A program made the position numbers and the translations under genes. A stretch of 64,000 nt of DNA from Syngnathus acus (lineage: Eukaryota; Chordata; Actinopteri; Syngnathiformes; Syngnathidae). Under the pieces are notes generated by a model, which searched no databases, had not been told where the DNA came from, and was given only the letters and a program-made list of their open reading frames with translations. Of this stretch, positions 25,012 through 41,961 are shown one piece after another. Numbering within the stretch: the stretch's first letter is position 1; each line of letters opens with the position of its first letter. The stretch spans positions 4,119,001 through 4,183,000 of the forward strand of contig NC_051094.1 of assembly GCF_901709675.1 (NCBI RefSeq), in the 5' to 3' direction.

Positions 25012-26202
25012 TCTGTATGGGGGTGGGGGGATATGACAACTGTCAGTCATCTGCGTCTCGAGCACGCACGCTCACATTTGACTTCACTCTCAGGTCTCAT
25101 GCCTAATCTTAAATAAAAAATAGACAATATAAATTACATACCGGATGTTATTTTACGACACCTAAAAGTGTTCTAGCAAATTTAACTGCATATTATAGTC
25201 ATACATGTAAATAACTATAGAAAAGTGCATTTTTAATGACACAATTAAGGTTTAAAATCACTAATAGGTCTTGTTTAATTGAACGTATGACAGTGGCTTT
25301 AATGATGGCCTAAACATGTTGAATAGAATTTAATGATGAATCCACCGTGCATAAAAATGCAAAAAACACTTCTGTAGTGAAGCTTTTAAACCGTTTTGAT
25401 GGACGGAAAAGGATATCTCCACATTTATGCATATCGATACATACGCTCTTCAGTAGTTTTTAAAAAAGAATGAATACAGTAATTGTAAAAAAAATATGAA
25501 GCAAATGAAAAATGAAGAAATACAAATAAATAACATGAGTAAATATGTCATCTTTCATTCAATGAGCTATAAATGTGTCAAACAATATTGATTAAGGCAT
25601 AACTAAATATGAAATAATGACTGACAGGCCTGCATTTAAATATTCACGGGGGATTTCTTTGTAAACAATTAGTTTTTAATCAAGCCATTTCTAATTACAA
25701 ATAAATGTGAAAACGAACATTCACAGAGAGGTTTCATTTCTCATGTACTGCAAGTCTTTCACCACAAAAGCCCACAAATTTGATCGCACACCTGCCGAGT
25801 CAGCGCAAACATTTTAAATCATGGAAACAACAACAACACTACTCAGGTTTTGATGCAAGAATACAAAAAGACATGGAGGAGTGGCGGTATTGCGTTCGTT
25901 CCACTCGGTCGAACCTTCTCCACTTTTTTGGGGGGGGGGTCAACTTGTGAACCGTACGCACACAAAGACAACAAAACGTCATAAAAGTCGGTTGTCATGT
26001 TTGCTCATCGAAACCTTCTCGAGTTGATTGAGTCAAAACGCCTGCAAAGTTTTTGTACGTCAAACCAAAAAAAAAACCCAAAAAACACATAAAAAATAAA
26101 AACAAAGAAATTGTGAAAATAGGGATAAAAAAAAAAAAGTACTTCACAAAAACATCAACAATAAACATATAAGTGAACTTAAATAAGAATAATAAGCTTA
26201 CC
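25012..26202 (-). other. PRDM6 5'UTR intron
   Basis: On the - strand a donor CACCG|GTAAGC (exon end 26202) and a strong acceptor, polypyrimidine plus CCATACAG (exon start 25012), frame an intron of about 1.2 kb. It places MLKPG 13 bases inside the second exon. The rest is A+T-rich with no other exon recognised. Confidence 0.65.
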
Positions 26203-26278
26203 GGTGCGGTGAGGCTGCGTGCGTGTGTGCGGCTGAGGAGCGCTGACGTCCGACCTCGATTCTTCTTCTTCATGGAGG
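26202..26278 (-). promoter_or_regulatory. prdm6: PRDM6 5' leader exon (start unknown)
   Basis: GC-rich sequence reading, on the - strand, GGACGTCAGCGCTCCTCAGC and ending at the CACCG|GTAAGC donor. It includes a CRE-like GACGTCA. The transcription start is not identifiable; the exon may begin within or upstream of the adjoining GT tract. Confidence 0.5.
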
Positions 26279-30385
<4,107 letters not shown>

Positions 30386-32169
30386 ATGGAGCCTCGCTCG
30401 ATGCAGCCACTGCCCACCCTGCTGCTGCTGCTGCTTCTGGACGCCGCCTGCCTCCACTCGGCGACGGCTTCACGGAGCGGGGTCAGCGGACCCAAAGTCA
30501 CCGAGAAGGTACGTGTTAGCATTTGTTTGTTCCTTTGTGTCGTTAGCATGCTAGCTCCGTGTGTGTTTATTATCTCTCGAGTGCGCGCGCGCCACTATAC
30601 ACGTGTGCCCGTAGGCTTTCCCGCCAACCCACGTGCTGCACTTGCTAATGCATCTTTATCGAAATAACAAGCGAGATATTGATTAATAATGTTAATAAAA
30701 TAAAATTATTGTGGCAGAGGGGAGGAACACGTCTTTATTCCATGACTGTTCATAGGGACAATTAATCAAAGCTAGCATGACATCACAAAGGACAAGGGGT
30801 ATTTTTACATGTGAACAAGTTGGAATTTTAGAAGCGTTCTTTGAAAATAAAACTTAATACATTTTCTTTAAAAAAAATATACAGAATACATTTTTTAGTT
30901 TGAGTGCTTTTGATTGACAGCTTTGATGGATTGATTTTAGAAGCGTTCTTTGAAAAAAAAAAAAACTCAATACATTTTCTATAAAAAAACAAAAAAAACA
31001 AGAATAAATGTTTTTTTTTACTTTTAGTGCTTTTGATTGACAGCTTTGATGGATTGACAGCAATTGTTTGTGAATGCAGGTGTTTTTTGACATCACAGTG
31101 GCGGGTCACGAGGTGGGCCGCATCGTCATCGGCCTCTTCGGAGAGTTGGTCCCGCTCACTGTCAATAATTTTGTTGCTCTAGCAACTGGAGAGGTAATAC
31201 TGTGGACCGTGTGAGAGTGTATCAAATCCAGTGTTTTAAGGGAGTGTTCACGTGTGATTATTTGTAGAAAGGCTATGGCTACAAAGGCACAAAGTTCCAC
31301 CGGGTCATCAAAGACTTCATGATTCAAGGAGGAGACTTCACCGCTGGAGACGGAACTGGAGGTACGACCACCACATTGAAAATAAGCCGTGTGCTAATGC
31401 TACCATGACATAAACACCATTTTTTTGTCAACATTTGTCGATGTTAATGATAAGCTTCATATGTGATGATAAAAATGAGTCGATATGTGGTGTGATGATT
31501 CTAATGTGAAAATACGCTCTCGTGGTTGTTCAGGTCACAGCATCTATGGGACGACGTTTCCGGACGAAAACTTCAAACTGAAGCACAGCTCAGCAGGATG
31601 GGTATGTCATTAGCATAGCGTTTTTCTTTTTTTAGTACACACTCCTTAGCATGTAGCTTTGTCTTGATAGAAATTATTTCAGCTAACTTTCATTTTCAAA
31701 AGAGTGGAGAGAAAAATGCGATTGTTTCCGACGAAATTAATAATACATAAATAAAGTTGCATGTTTTTAAAGGTTAAATGTCTAATATTTACAAGAATAA
31801 AATCAGATTTTTGTTTTCTCGTTGAGGAGAACAAAGTTGTATTTTTTTTGTTTTAGGTAAGCATGGCTAACGCCGGCGCAGACACCAATGGCTCACAGTT
31901 CTTCATCTTGGCCACCAAAGCACCCTGGCTGGATGGGAAACACGTCATTTTTGGAAAAGTTCTGGACGGCATGGTGCGTCTAAACACATTCTTTCTGCTG
32001 TATAATGATCATCAGAATTAAAAAGCATTATGATGTCATTTGACAGTCTGTGGTGCACACCATCGAGCTCCAAGACACCAATGACAGAAACCTGCCGTAC
32101 GCCGAGTGCGTCGTGGTCAACAGCGGACGCATCCCCGTCAAAGAACCCTTTAGCGTCGACGGATGGTAG
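30386..32169 (+). CDS. ppic: PPIC, secretory-pathway cyclophilin C (complete)
   Basis: Six exons with matching phases: 30386-30508, 31080-31193, 31268-31361, 31534-31601, 31857-31973, 32047-32169. They give 212 aa, the same as human PPIC. An N-terminal hydrophobic signal peptide ([17 protein letters not shown], about residues 10-28) directs it to the ER/secretory pathway. The cyclophilin fold follows, and all catalytic and cyclosporin-contacting positions are present: R91, F96, M97, Q99, Q147, F149, W157, L158 and H162 ([28 protein letters not shown]). It catalyses cis-trans isomerisation of X-Pro bonds. There is no KDEL signal; the tail PFSVDGW resembles the W-ending tail of PPIC rather than the PPIB ending. 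The position next to PRDM6 in divergent orientation also supports PPIC. The ATG was chosen because it directly precedes the signal peptide; an upstream in-frame ATG at 30263 gives a charged extension without family support. Confidence 0.96.
30829..31058. repeat. ~110-bp tandem duplication in PPIC intron 1
   Basis: GAAGCGTTCTTTGAAAA through GATTGACAGCTTTGATGGAT occurs twice (about 30829-30933 and 30939-31058), differing mostly in A/T homopolymer lengths. It ends 20 bp before the exon 2 acceptor. Confidence 0.85.
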
Positions 32170-32706
32170 AATATCAAAAATATTCATGATTTAATCTTGA
32201 AGAAATGTTGGCACATTATTCACTTGTTGGCTAGGCTAGCAGCAGCATTCTAGCAAGTGTTTTCGTCTTCTAAATTTTAATAATAATTTAAATACTAAAA
32301 AGCGTTAACAATGATCGACTTATTAATCACATACATGTGTTTATTTTTCATTGTTATCGATGCACAAAATTGGTCAAGGTTCAATTTGAAGGTGAAAAAT
32401 GTTTCAATGTCAACAAATGTGTAATTGGTGCTATGGTGATGATTGACAGCTGCATGCACTGTCTTTACTATGCATTCACAATATATTTTAAAAATATAAT
32501 GAAAACATATGCAAACTGTAGCAAAACAAATGTACATTTTCAATGACAAATTCATATCACATCAAATGTTTACATAAAACGATGCTAGTCAGTGTCCCAC
32601 TGTACTCCTTTTCTAACCACTATCATGCTGTGAATATGACCTTCTCAATGATGTCATCAATAGATCATATTGTTCCAATCACAGCACGTTTTGTTGTAGT
32701 TTTGGT

Positions 32707-32729
32707 AATAAATGTCAGTGCCAAATAAA
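32707..32729 (+). terminator. ppic: PPIC polyadenylation signals
   Basis: Two AATAAA hexamers (32707-32712 and 32724-32729) lie about 540 bp after the stop, followed by TGCCTCTCTGACTGTATTTT. No earlier canonical hexamer was noticed in the 3'UTR. Confidence 0.6.
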
Positions 32730-32739
32730 CTGCCTCTCT

Positions 32740-33420
32740 GACTGTATTTTAATATTACTTTATATTTGGAGTATATTTTACTTGGTTCTAATTTTGATTA
32801 TGCAAATTACATACATTCAATAATTAAACTAATGAAATAAATTAGTTTAAATTAATTTAAAAAATGAAGAAAATTAAAGAAATATTTGCAATTTAATCAT
32901 TAAAAATGCAAAAAATTAATTACATCTATTTTCTCATAATGTAGTAAAATGAAGTGAAACAATAGATTTGAAAACAATTGGAAAATCGAATGTACAAAAA
33001 TAATTCTGAATTAAATATTACAAAAATATTTAAAAGTAAATCAAATTCAGAATAAATAATAAAATGACAGCTAATAAAACAATTATAAAAAGATATTTAT
33101 TGGTTCAATAAACGATTTTAACAAAAATCCCAAAATATTACGGTACGATAATTAGGCATTGAAATATTATATTTGAATTAATTGAATACATACAATCATT
33201 AAAATGTTAAAATATGTATAATTTATAAAATACTTTAAAATAAATTGTAAATAAACATGTTTATTGTTTGATTAAAAAAAAAATCAATTTAATAAAAATT
33301 AAAAAATCAGTGATTGGGCTCCTGGACATTTACTTTTACTTGCTTTACTTTTATAGATAAATTGTTTTGTTTTATTAATTAGCAGCAGTTTAATGGGGAG
33401 GAGTAGCATTTCTCTGGAAG
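32740..33420. other. A+T-rich intergenic stretch downstream of PPIC
   Basis: Extremely A+T-rich, with TTAAATTAATTTAAAAAATG-like words, and no exon. Confidence 0.5.
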
Positions 33421-33829
33421 CAAAAGACAACAAAAAAAGCATCTCTGCTCCTAATTGACAGCTGGTTTTAGCGGCCGGCGCTTACGTGCTAATGACGGCG
33501 GCGGCGTAAAGGTTTTGCCGTGGAGGGTTTTGGTGGTGGGGAGGGAGCTGACAGGCGGCATGACACCGGAAGGCACTAATGAGCACATTTGTTTTGGCGC
33601 TGGACAGACAAGACGCTAACCCGCTAGCGTACGTTAGCGTGGATGAAAAAAGACAAAAGGTCAAGAAAACAAACAGAAAAGCTCAGGAGAAAACAAGGAA
33701 ATACATCAGCACAACTCAAATGTCAACAAGTACGGAAATCAAGAAAATAGCAACATTTTTACAGCTGACACACAAAAACAAAGAACACACACCATGACCA
33801 TCACAGCGGTTATTGTCTTTTGTCTCCTT

Positions 33830-34480
33830 TAGCAGGTTAGCTTTCAAGTTATCATTCAAAAGGTGAGCATTAGCACTGACAGTAGTAACTGGAAGGTTAG
33901 CTGTTAACTCATAAGGCATCATTTAATTTATTAGCTTCTAAGGGAGCATTTAGCAGCTGAGCTATTATCTGTCAAGCTAGCATTTAGCATGTTAACATAG
34001 CATTAGCATTTTCTTAACATGTTAAAAACAACACATAAGGCTGGTGGTGAATTCGCATGACATATGGTCATGTAGCATTTATGAGGTGACCATTAGGATT
34101 GAAGATAGCAGTTAGCAGCTGGTGTTTTCTCAAAGGTTTTCTTTTTTTCCTGAAGGTTTTTTCTTTAGCTATTAGCTTCCAAGACAGAATGCTCTAGATT
34201 TGCATTAGCTCTCCGGTTATCATTAACATATTAGCAATTTGCACTAGAGGTAAAATTGATCAGATTAGCTGTCAAATTAGCATTTAATCAGATGAGCATT
34301 AGCTCTCAGGCTGGCCTATAGCAGGTTCACTCTCAAGGGAATATACTGTACGGGATAGCATGTTAGCTGTTGGCACAGCAAGATAAGCATTAGATATTAG
34401 GGTAGCATATAGCAGGTTATTTGTTAGCTGTCAACCTAGCATTTATCAGCTTAGCATTAGCGCTAAAAGACCCTGTACAG
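33830..34480. repeat. Degenerate TTAGCATTAGCAGG array
   Basis: Words such as GTTAGCTGTCAA, ATTAGCATGTTAGC and AGCAGGTTAGC recur every 10-20 bp over about 650 bp in the PPIC-SNX2 interval. Confidence 0.55.
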
Positions 34481-34754
34481 TGAATCCCAAGATGCTTTTT
34501 TCCGTATTTGTACACGGGTAGCGTTATCGGTTCATGGGGTTAGCGCTTAGCATTTCACGGCAGCGGTGTGTTGTGGGTTGATGATGTGTTGTCGTTGACC
34601 TTTAGAAAACACTGTCCCAGTGAGCGCGCGGGAAGGCGGGGAGGAGCCATCAGTGTGTGCGTGTTGTTAGTTGGTAATGAGTCCTGTCATCCTTCCACGG
34701 ATTCTCTGACTCGCTTCTTCTTTCGCTTTGAGGCCATTGATCCTGACAAGAAGC

Positions 34755-34890
34755 CTTCATCACCGTCTTCATCCTCATTTTCTTCACTTTTTCCTCACTT
34801 TCTTCTATTCCTCTTTCTATTTTTCGTCCTCCTCTTTCTCATCTCTTTGTTTTCTCCTTCTCTTTTCATCTCTTATTTTCTCGTCCAGCA
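34755..34890. repeat. Polypyrimidine tract
   Basis: About 135 bp of almost pure T/C (TCTTCTATTCCTCTTTC-like). It produces open Ser/Phe/Leu frames that are not genes. Confidence 0.85.
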
Positions 34891-35129
34891 TGAAGGTGTT
34901 CTTGCTTTCTTTCTCTTTTGCCTTTTCTCGACTTCATCTCACCTGCACGTCAACACGAGAAATGGCGAGTCGGACGGCGCTTTGAAAACTGAGCCACTGA
35001 CCTCACATTCCATTACAATATTGCCAAATGAATATTACTAGACGTTAGCATAATTCGCCTAACACATTTGAGTTACATAACCAACAATGTTGATACTCAA
35101 GCCACACGTGTTTTCTAATCTGCTGCTAC

Positions 35130-35760
35130 ATTAGCAGCTTTATTGGTGGCTAATATGGTGCTAATTCAGTCGATGTGATTGCGTGTGCGTCCTTCACAGG
35201 GCAGAGCGTTGCCAGCAGGCGTAACGCCATTTTAATAATGTGTCATTAGCCAGTTAATTCTCTGCCTGCTTGCTGTGCTAGTAGGACTCTTGATGCCTTT
35301 TGTGAGTAGCGCTAACGCTAAGCGTTAGTGATGGTAATGGCAAGTAAAACCGTCAGTTGCTACTGCTACCCTTCCGTTACAAACCGTCTGAAACATTTGC
35401 GTTGATTCTGATAAAGATCTCTTTAGCGGCTCTCTCCGTGGCTGGCAGTTGGTTGTGTTACAATAAATGTTCTTGTGACGCTAGCAGTAATCGTAATGAT
35501 CTGCAGCTTGCAATATAAAAAATGCAAAATGATGCGAGTTGCCAACAATGACTGATGTTAGTGTTAGCATCCACACTGGACCAAGCTCCACGTTTGTAGC
35601 CTCCCTCTTTTCCTTAGCGGCTAGTTTAGCAGCTAATGTGTCACTAATTGCGCGGACGTCAGTTTGTGTTTGCGCACGCATCCCTCACGCCGCTGCGTGT
35701 TTAACGCTGTCTTAATGACGTGCCATTAGCCTGCTAATTCTCTGCACTTTTGCTTCACCG
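35130..35760. other. Duplicated conserved-looking noncoding block
   Basis: Two diverged copies, about 35130-35280 and 35615-35755, share ordered blocks: TTAGCAGCT, GCTAATT-like, GCGT near CCTTCACAG/CCCTCACG, TAACGC, TTAAT, CATTAGCC and TTAATTCTCTGC. They are dense in homeodomain-type ATTA cores and are not simple-sequence repeats. Confidence 0.5.
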
Positions 35761-38700
35761 AAGACTAATTTTTCTACATTTTGTGTCATCAGTCGGGGTC
35801 TGCTAGGCAGCGAGGTAAGGGGTACGAGAGCAGGTGGGGGGGGCCGGAACGGGGGTGCTGGAGGCAGTGGTGCGCCAGGGAAATCGTTAGCGCTCCTTCT
35901 CTTTAAATTGGGGAGGTGGACGGCAGGTGAACATTGCATTGATCGGCCTCTCAAGGCCTCTTCCCCCCCCATCCCTCACCGACAATTGCCTGCCCTTTAC
36001 ACACACACATGCACACACACACCTCAGCCCCCACCCCCAAACACTTCAGCGCCAATTGCCGAGGCGGCACACACACACACACACACACCTCCTTCGCACA
36101 TTTACAAGCGTGAGCGTCGTAGCTGTCCATCAGGTTAACAACCAGCATCATGGAGCACAAAACACAAATATTGAGGAGGGGAGGGGCTGAAAAGGAGGGT
36201 GTCACTGACGGTGTGGGGGGATTGGGGGCACAACAGGACAGAGACAGTGGGTGGCGCGAAGGGGGGGGTCCGGGGGAGTAAACATGCTGATGATTTCCCA
36301 GGAGTTTGCTTCAAGAGGGCGAGAGACACCGGGAGTCACGAGTGAGAAAGAGAGAGCAGATGCTGTCCTGTCACCGTCGGCAACCGTAACCGCGGTGACG
36401 TCTCCTCCGCCTCCTCACAACAACAGCGAGCAAGATGCAAGAGAAAATCGAAAGGCTGACACACACACACACACATACGTTCTCAAAGGGCCTCTCGGAC
36501 GCTTCTCATCGTCCAATTAGAGTCCTCACCAAGACGACAGCACTTCCTGTCTCGTTCAGCGCCGAATTGTTTGCACTTTTTCATCCCGTTGATCCCGGCG
36601 GAGACCAAAATGTCCGTCTGTCTGGCAGCTTCCACTTCACCCATTACTTTTCACACACACTTTGCTGCCATAGTTCACAAATGCAGGTTGAAATTGAAAT
36701 GTATTTTATATGTCATCCAAACATTATGTAGCTTTTATCCCATAAAATGTGTATTATACTTGTTTGTTATGGTGCCAAATTGTTTTCTTGGTGTTTTCTG
36801 GTTTGGTGATGCGATGACATTTTGAATTTTGAAAGACTGTTTTTAATAAAAGTTAGAATTTAGTTTTATTTTATTTTAAAAATTAGCCTCTCGGTTAACT
36901 TGAAATTCCCTAAATAAAAGGATTTAGCCAAAAACTGGAACTAGAAATTGAAATGAAATATTTTTCTTACTTACTTTTCTTACTTTCGTGTCTTCACCCG
37001 TAACTGGTTGCTAGCCAACCGCAGGAATGCTCTTACTGATATAATAAAAAAGTTCTATTGAACATTCCTAATATGATGTAAGTGAAATGTTGAATATAAA
37101 TCAACTTGATGTGTTTGTCGACACTTGTTGCTTCTTTCCTGCAAGCCACTAACTTTGGCACGCTAGCTAATTGGCTAGCTGTTATCACAAAGGTGTTGAA
37201 AAGTCAACAAGAAAGATCATTTGAACTACTTGTTTATTGTTTTTAATCATGAATATGAGTAATATTATTTATTTGCTAAAGACTTGGTGCTAACCTGTGC
37301 TCATTGCGTCTTCATTCCAGCTTTCCATCTCCTCTTCCTCCTCTTGTTCTTGCGCCTGCTGCTTGTCTTCTTCGTCCCTCAGAAACTAATTAAAGGCAAG
37401 AAGAGAAGAAGACCGGCGTTAGACGTTTTTAGGCCGGGTCAACCTCGCTCCCGACAAAAAAAAAAAAAGAAAAAAAAAAAAAGAAAAAAAAACTTCCTGC
37501 TTCCTGTCACATCTATTATTTTTGGGGGGCTAGCTTGATATGGCTGCTACATCAAAACAGCCAAAAACTGTCAAAAAACAACAACATTGACAATACAACC
37601 GCTAACAAAACTGACATCGCAACCATCACCGCAACCAACAACATTGAAAAAGATGACAAGCAACTGACACCACAAATGTTACATAACTCCTAACACATAA
37701 TACTCATAACCCAGTAAAGTGTAATAATCCTCATAATATTCATGAAAAGTTATATTTTTCCATAAGAAAGGAGAATTAAAATAAAACAAATCTCATTTGC
37801 CCATCCCCAGCAACTACAGGTATTCCGCAGGGCTCTATCTTGGGGACCTTTCGCTTCATCTTCTCCCTTTCGGCCTAATTTTCTATAAATTTACAATAAA
37901 TCATGTTTTGGATAAAAAAAAATATTTCAACTTTTAAAGGTTTGAAGATTTTCTGCTAATATTATGGCTTTTTTGTAGAATCACTTTTTATATTACAGCA
38001 TTCTTTGGTTTACATGTTTTAGTCTACAATGAGTACACTAATATTTGCGCAACATAGTCAAACCGCTTTTCACTGACCAACCAATCTAATCTCCAGCCAT
38101 CTTGCTCTGTAAAATTGAATTTATAACGTGGGTGGTTAAAGAGTTCCCATTGGTTAATATATAGTTAGTTACATGGGACAGAACTTGGGGAGGTGCTGAG
38201 CAGATTAGAATGACAAGGCAACAAAAAAGTCTAATTGGACAAAAAAAAGAGAAATAAATGAACAGAATACCATTGGGGGAAAAATGAATACAAATCCATA
38301 AAACAAATATTCCAATTTAGGTTATAATTGATGGTCATTGCTTCTCATTGGCCTTGCGCGTGCATTTGCGCGTTGGTTGCTGTCAATCAGCCGCTGATGA
38401 AGGTCAAGCACACATTCAGCTCTTTTCTCCTTCTTTTTTTGTCATCTCTCTCCCCCCCCCCCTCATGCTCTGTTAGGCGCCCCCCAGCTCCCTTTCGGTT
38501 ATGTCGGCATGCGTGAGTGACTTTTGGGGGTTTGCTTGTGTTTGATGTTTAAAATGCTGGCAAATCGATACGTTCACACATGACGGGACGAGTCAGACAC
38601 CAAACTAATGAACACGCGCACGCCGAGAGAGAGAAAGACACGACTCCGCCTCGTCTTTTCTTTTTCTCTCCTTCGATTGAGCTTCTTTTTCTTCCTTTCA

Positions 38701-39958
38701 TCTGATTCAATCGTGAATACACGAAACGTATTATTTGAGGGATTACAATTCAATGACAAATTTAAACAGAATTTAAAACATGATTTGCTTGTATTTTTAC
38801 TGGTGTTAACACGGAGAAAGAAATCTAAAGAAATGGGAAATATATGAGAAAATGAGTGCAATAAAAACGCCAATAAACTAATAACAGCAAAAGAGTCAAA
38901 AGGTTATCATTTAAGAAAAGCACATTACGTTACGCCACAATGGTCATTGTTTTAATCGTAAGTCTTTACATGCTCTGTCGTCAATATTACTAGTAAACTC
39001 ATTTTCTTCCTACCTCAAAAAAGCAAAATCACAAAAAGTTACTTTTACTTTACTCATTTTTTACCATGACACTTCCATGATTGTGTGTGTCTTATTTTAG
39101 TTCACACTAAATGTCGATGACAAATTACAACACAAGCAATGGGTGTGCGTGCGTGTGTATGTGCAGCAGGTGCGGAGAAAGGATGTGTCGTGGTCGTCGG
39201 GGCTTTTAATTTGGCGGGGAGGGAGGAAGGAAGATACAGAGATGACAAATAGAACAGGAAGTGATGAACTCTTTGACAAATGAACCCAATCAGTTGAATC
39301 TATCGCGCGCGCGAACACACACATACACGCACACACACGCACAAGATGAGAAATAACTAGTTTGCGCTAATAAAGCCAACTAGCATGAGTGTGTCATAGG
39401 CCACACGCACACACATCCATCTTGTGGGGGCGGTCAGGAGGGGAGCACTCGAGTGCACTTGGCATGAAGGGGACATTTGTTAGTTATTTGTTAGCCATGT
39501 GGCACATTCAATAGTAGTCAAAGAAGCCACCCAACTGAAATCACTTTCTCCACGTTTTAGAATTCGGAGTACATTTTACGAAGAACTTTATTGGAAAAAA
39601 AAAATGTTTTATTGAAAATCTAACAGTGACATAAAAAGTAATGCAGAACCCCCTCTGTGTTTTCTCCTTTTGTTGCTTCAGAAATTCGAGTATACTTGTA
39701 AAAAAAACAATTTTCTCATTTCTCATAAGATAACGTTAAGATCAAATTTGATTAATTAACAACTTTTTCTCCCAAGAAATTGAAGATTTAATCCTTGGGT
39801 CTTTATTGTCCTTTTTTTCTCTTTGTGTTGTGTTGTTGTCTGTTGCGTAACAAGCACATCCATCACTGCTAGCTGCCTGGCTAACGTTAGCAATCAAGGT
39901 CAATTGTCTGACCTGTCTAATTAGGCCAATGCTTTTCACGTGCACACACACTTACACT

Positions 39959-40077
39959 TACACACACGCACACGCACACGCACACGCACACGCACACGCA
40001 CACGCACACGCACACGCACACGCACACGCACACGCACACGCACACGCACACGCACACGCACACGCACACGCACACAC

Positions 40078-40154
<77 letters not shown>
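39959..40154. repeat. (CACACG)n hexamer tract followed by (CA)n
   Basis: About 18 CACACG units (39963-40073) pass into an 80-bp CA tract. Just beyond lie GT-rich sequence and a (GAAT)n run at 40277-40308. Confidence 0.95.
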
Positions 40155-40156
<2 letters not shown>

Positions 40157-40648
40157 GTCTATTACTGTTGTGTTGTTCTAAATGAAGAGCAATGTGTGTT
40201 CATCTTGAACGTGGTTCTTCGAATCAGCAAAGACGACATGTGTTTGTGTGTGAGTCTGTGTGTATGTGTGTGTGTGAAATGAATGAATGAATGAATGAAT
40301 GAATGAATTGGCTTTTTCCTGTGTAACTGAGTTATTCGCACAATTTGTTTTTTGGATCTGAACAAGAAAATAATATAGGAATAGGATAAGAACAAATAAT
40401 TATGACCTTTTTAGGGGAAAAAAGAACTAATAAAAAATAGAAGGAAAAAATATGACTTTTTTAATGTAGAAATTATGAAAAAAATTACTTGTGGGAGAAT
40501 TGTTAAAGATCAAGGACAGGAATGATTAATATATACACTATGGATATACACTATGGATACACACACACGCACAAACACACACATTGTAGATAGGACACAG
40601 AACACAAGAGAAATCAAATGAAGTGAAGCAGATAAAGCTCTGCGCACA

Positions 40649-40649
<1 letters not shown>

Positions 40650-40685
<36 letters not shown>
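40650..40685. repeat. (CA)n microsatellite
   Basis: A CA tract of about 36 bp. Confidence 0.95.
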
Positions 40686-40689
<4 letters not shown>

Positions 40690-41479
40690 ACTCATACGCA
40701 CATGCACACACGGGGCAGTGATGGATTCCAGTTATTAGCCAATCAAAAAGATGGATGGCGCAAAGCGGCGGCCAATCAGCGTCATCATCAAGATGCAGTT
40801 AACAGATAGCTTGCCGCCGCTAATCAACTTATTAAAGGTAGTGATAGCATCAGCGCATGAGCGAGAGTATGAGCCGGCGAACAAGCATGGCGGCCATGCT
40901 AGGCCGTTAACGTAGCTTCGTTTAGTTTAGCGACGGCAGGACCTCGCAAGATTGTTAACATAGATTATCTTAGCATCAAGGTAGCACCAGGGTTGCGCTG
41001 TGTCGTTAATGGCGCTTAGCTGAGCATTGGGGCCGCCAAAGATAGGTGACGTAGCTCAGCTTAGCATCAGTGATGGGACTAGAGCCTTGCTACATCCTTA
41101 TCACAACTTAACTTAGCATCCGTTGGGCCTCCCAAGTTGTTAGTCATTTAGCAAAGCATCGCATGGTTTCATAACTCAGTTTAGCATCAGCGGTGGAAGC
41201 AACTGGGCCTTGCTAGGTTGTTGATATAACTTGGTGGTGGCAGTAGGGACTCCTCAAGTCCTTGGCAAAGCTTAACTTATTTCAGCACTGCCATGGGATC
41301 TTAGCTTAGAAGAAGCAGGTCCTCACTTGGTACTTATCTAGTGTTGGCAGGGGCAGGGTTTGGCAAGAGTGTTAACATAGCAAGCATTTCTAGCCTTGAA
41401 AATACTAACAAAGGAAAAAATGACACATTTCCATGCTCTTGTAACAACCTGTGGCTTTGACGTTATTATGAGGTCTTAC

Positions 41480-41961
41480 CTCCAGTCTGTTGTTAGCATA
41501 TTAGCATGAAGCATGAGCTCATGTACTCCAGTGGCACCACCTGCGGGCAGAAGAGATAAATGGATCAACTCATATTCTATAGCTGTGCTTTTTTTCAACT
41601 CAGGATGCTAGCTTGCTTTAGTTGTTGTTTTTGCTAACTTACTACTTACGGAAATCGTCATACTAACAATCTGCTGTAGCGCTTTCTCCACTCAGGTTGC
41701 ATTGTTAGCATAAAAACATGATAGCATGTTAACTTTTGATCACTAGATGTGCGAGCGCCATTTTGCGGAAGGAGTTGTTCTTATTGGGGATAATTGAGTT
41801 GATTTAACAGATTGTTTTTTTAAACACCCTTACAATCCTTCCTGCACACTGAACTCCCAGTAGGTCCGCCCACCTGTGTCCCATCTTGATGATGTCACGC
41901 AGCAGGAGGTCCTGGCCGACACGGAGGTCCAGGTCTTCGGCGCAGGTGACAAGCAGCTTCG
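41480..41961 (-). other. Two orphan exon-like segments with paired splice signals
   Basis: On the - strand, 41961-41874 (88 nt) lies between a TTTTCCCAG acceptor and a CACAG|GTGGGC donor and reads KLLVTCAEDLDLRVGQDLLL then RDIIKMGHR. 41540-41480 (61 nt) lies between a CTTCTGCCCGCAG acceptor and a GGAG|GTAAGACC donor. Joined in frame they add WCHWST and then stop. I do not recognise the product, and no further exon upstream was found. It could be the 3' end of an unannotated gene or a spliced noncoding RNA. It does not resemble SNX24. Confidence 0.35.

Larger units (their letters stand above)
35820..41470. other. PPIC-SNX2 interval, left part, no gene seen
   Basis: No protein-coding exon recognised. 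Contents include CA tracts (36001-36022, 36069-36088), a purine A/G tract at 37457-37492 and a gene-free A+T-rich stretch at 36680-38330. A T/C tract lies at 38425-38462, and CTTAGCATCAG-like degenerate repeats at 40850-41400. The SNX24 exons expected here were not found by eye. Confidence 0.4.

Noticed and set aside
25000-25065. N-terminal extension of PRDM6 (MLETQMTDSCH...)
   Set aside because: A strong 3' splice site separates it from MLKPG, the conserved start, so it is probably intronic.
34568-35041. 157-aa Ser/Phe/Leu-rich frame
   Set aside because: It is produced by a polypyrimidine tract, with no splice signals or recognisable domain.
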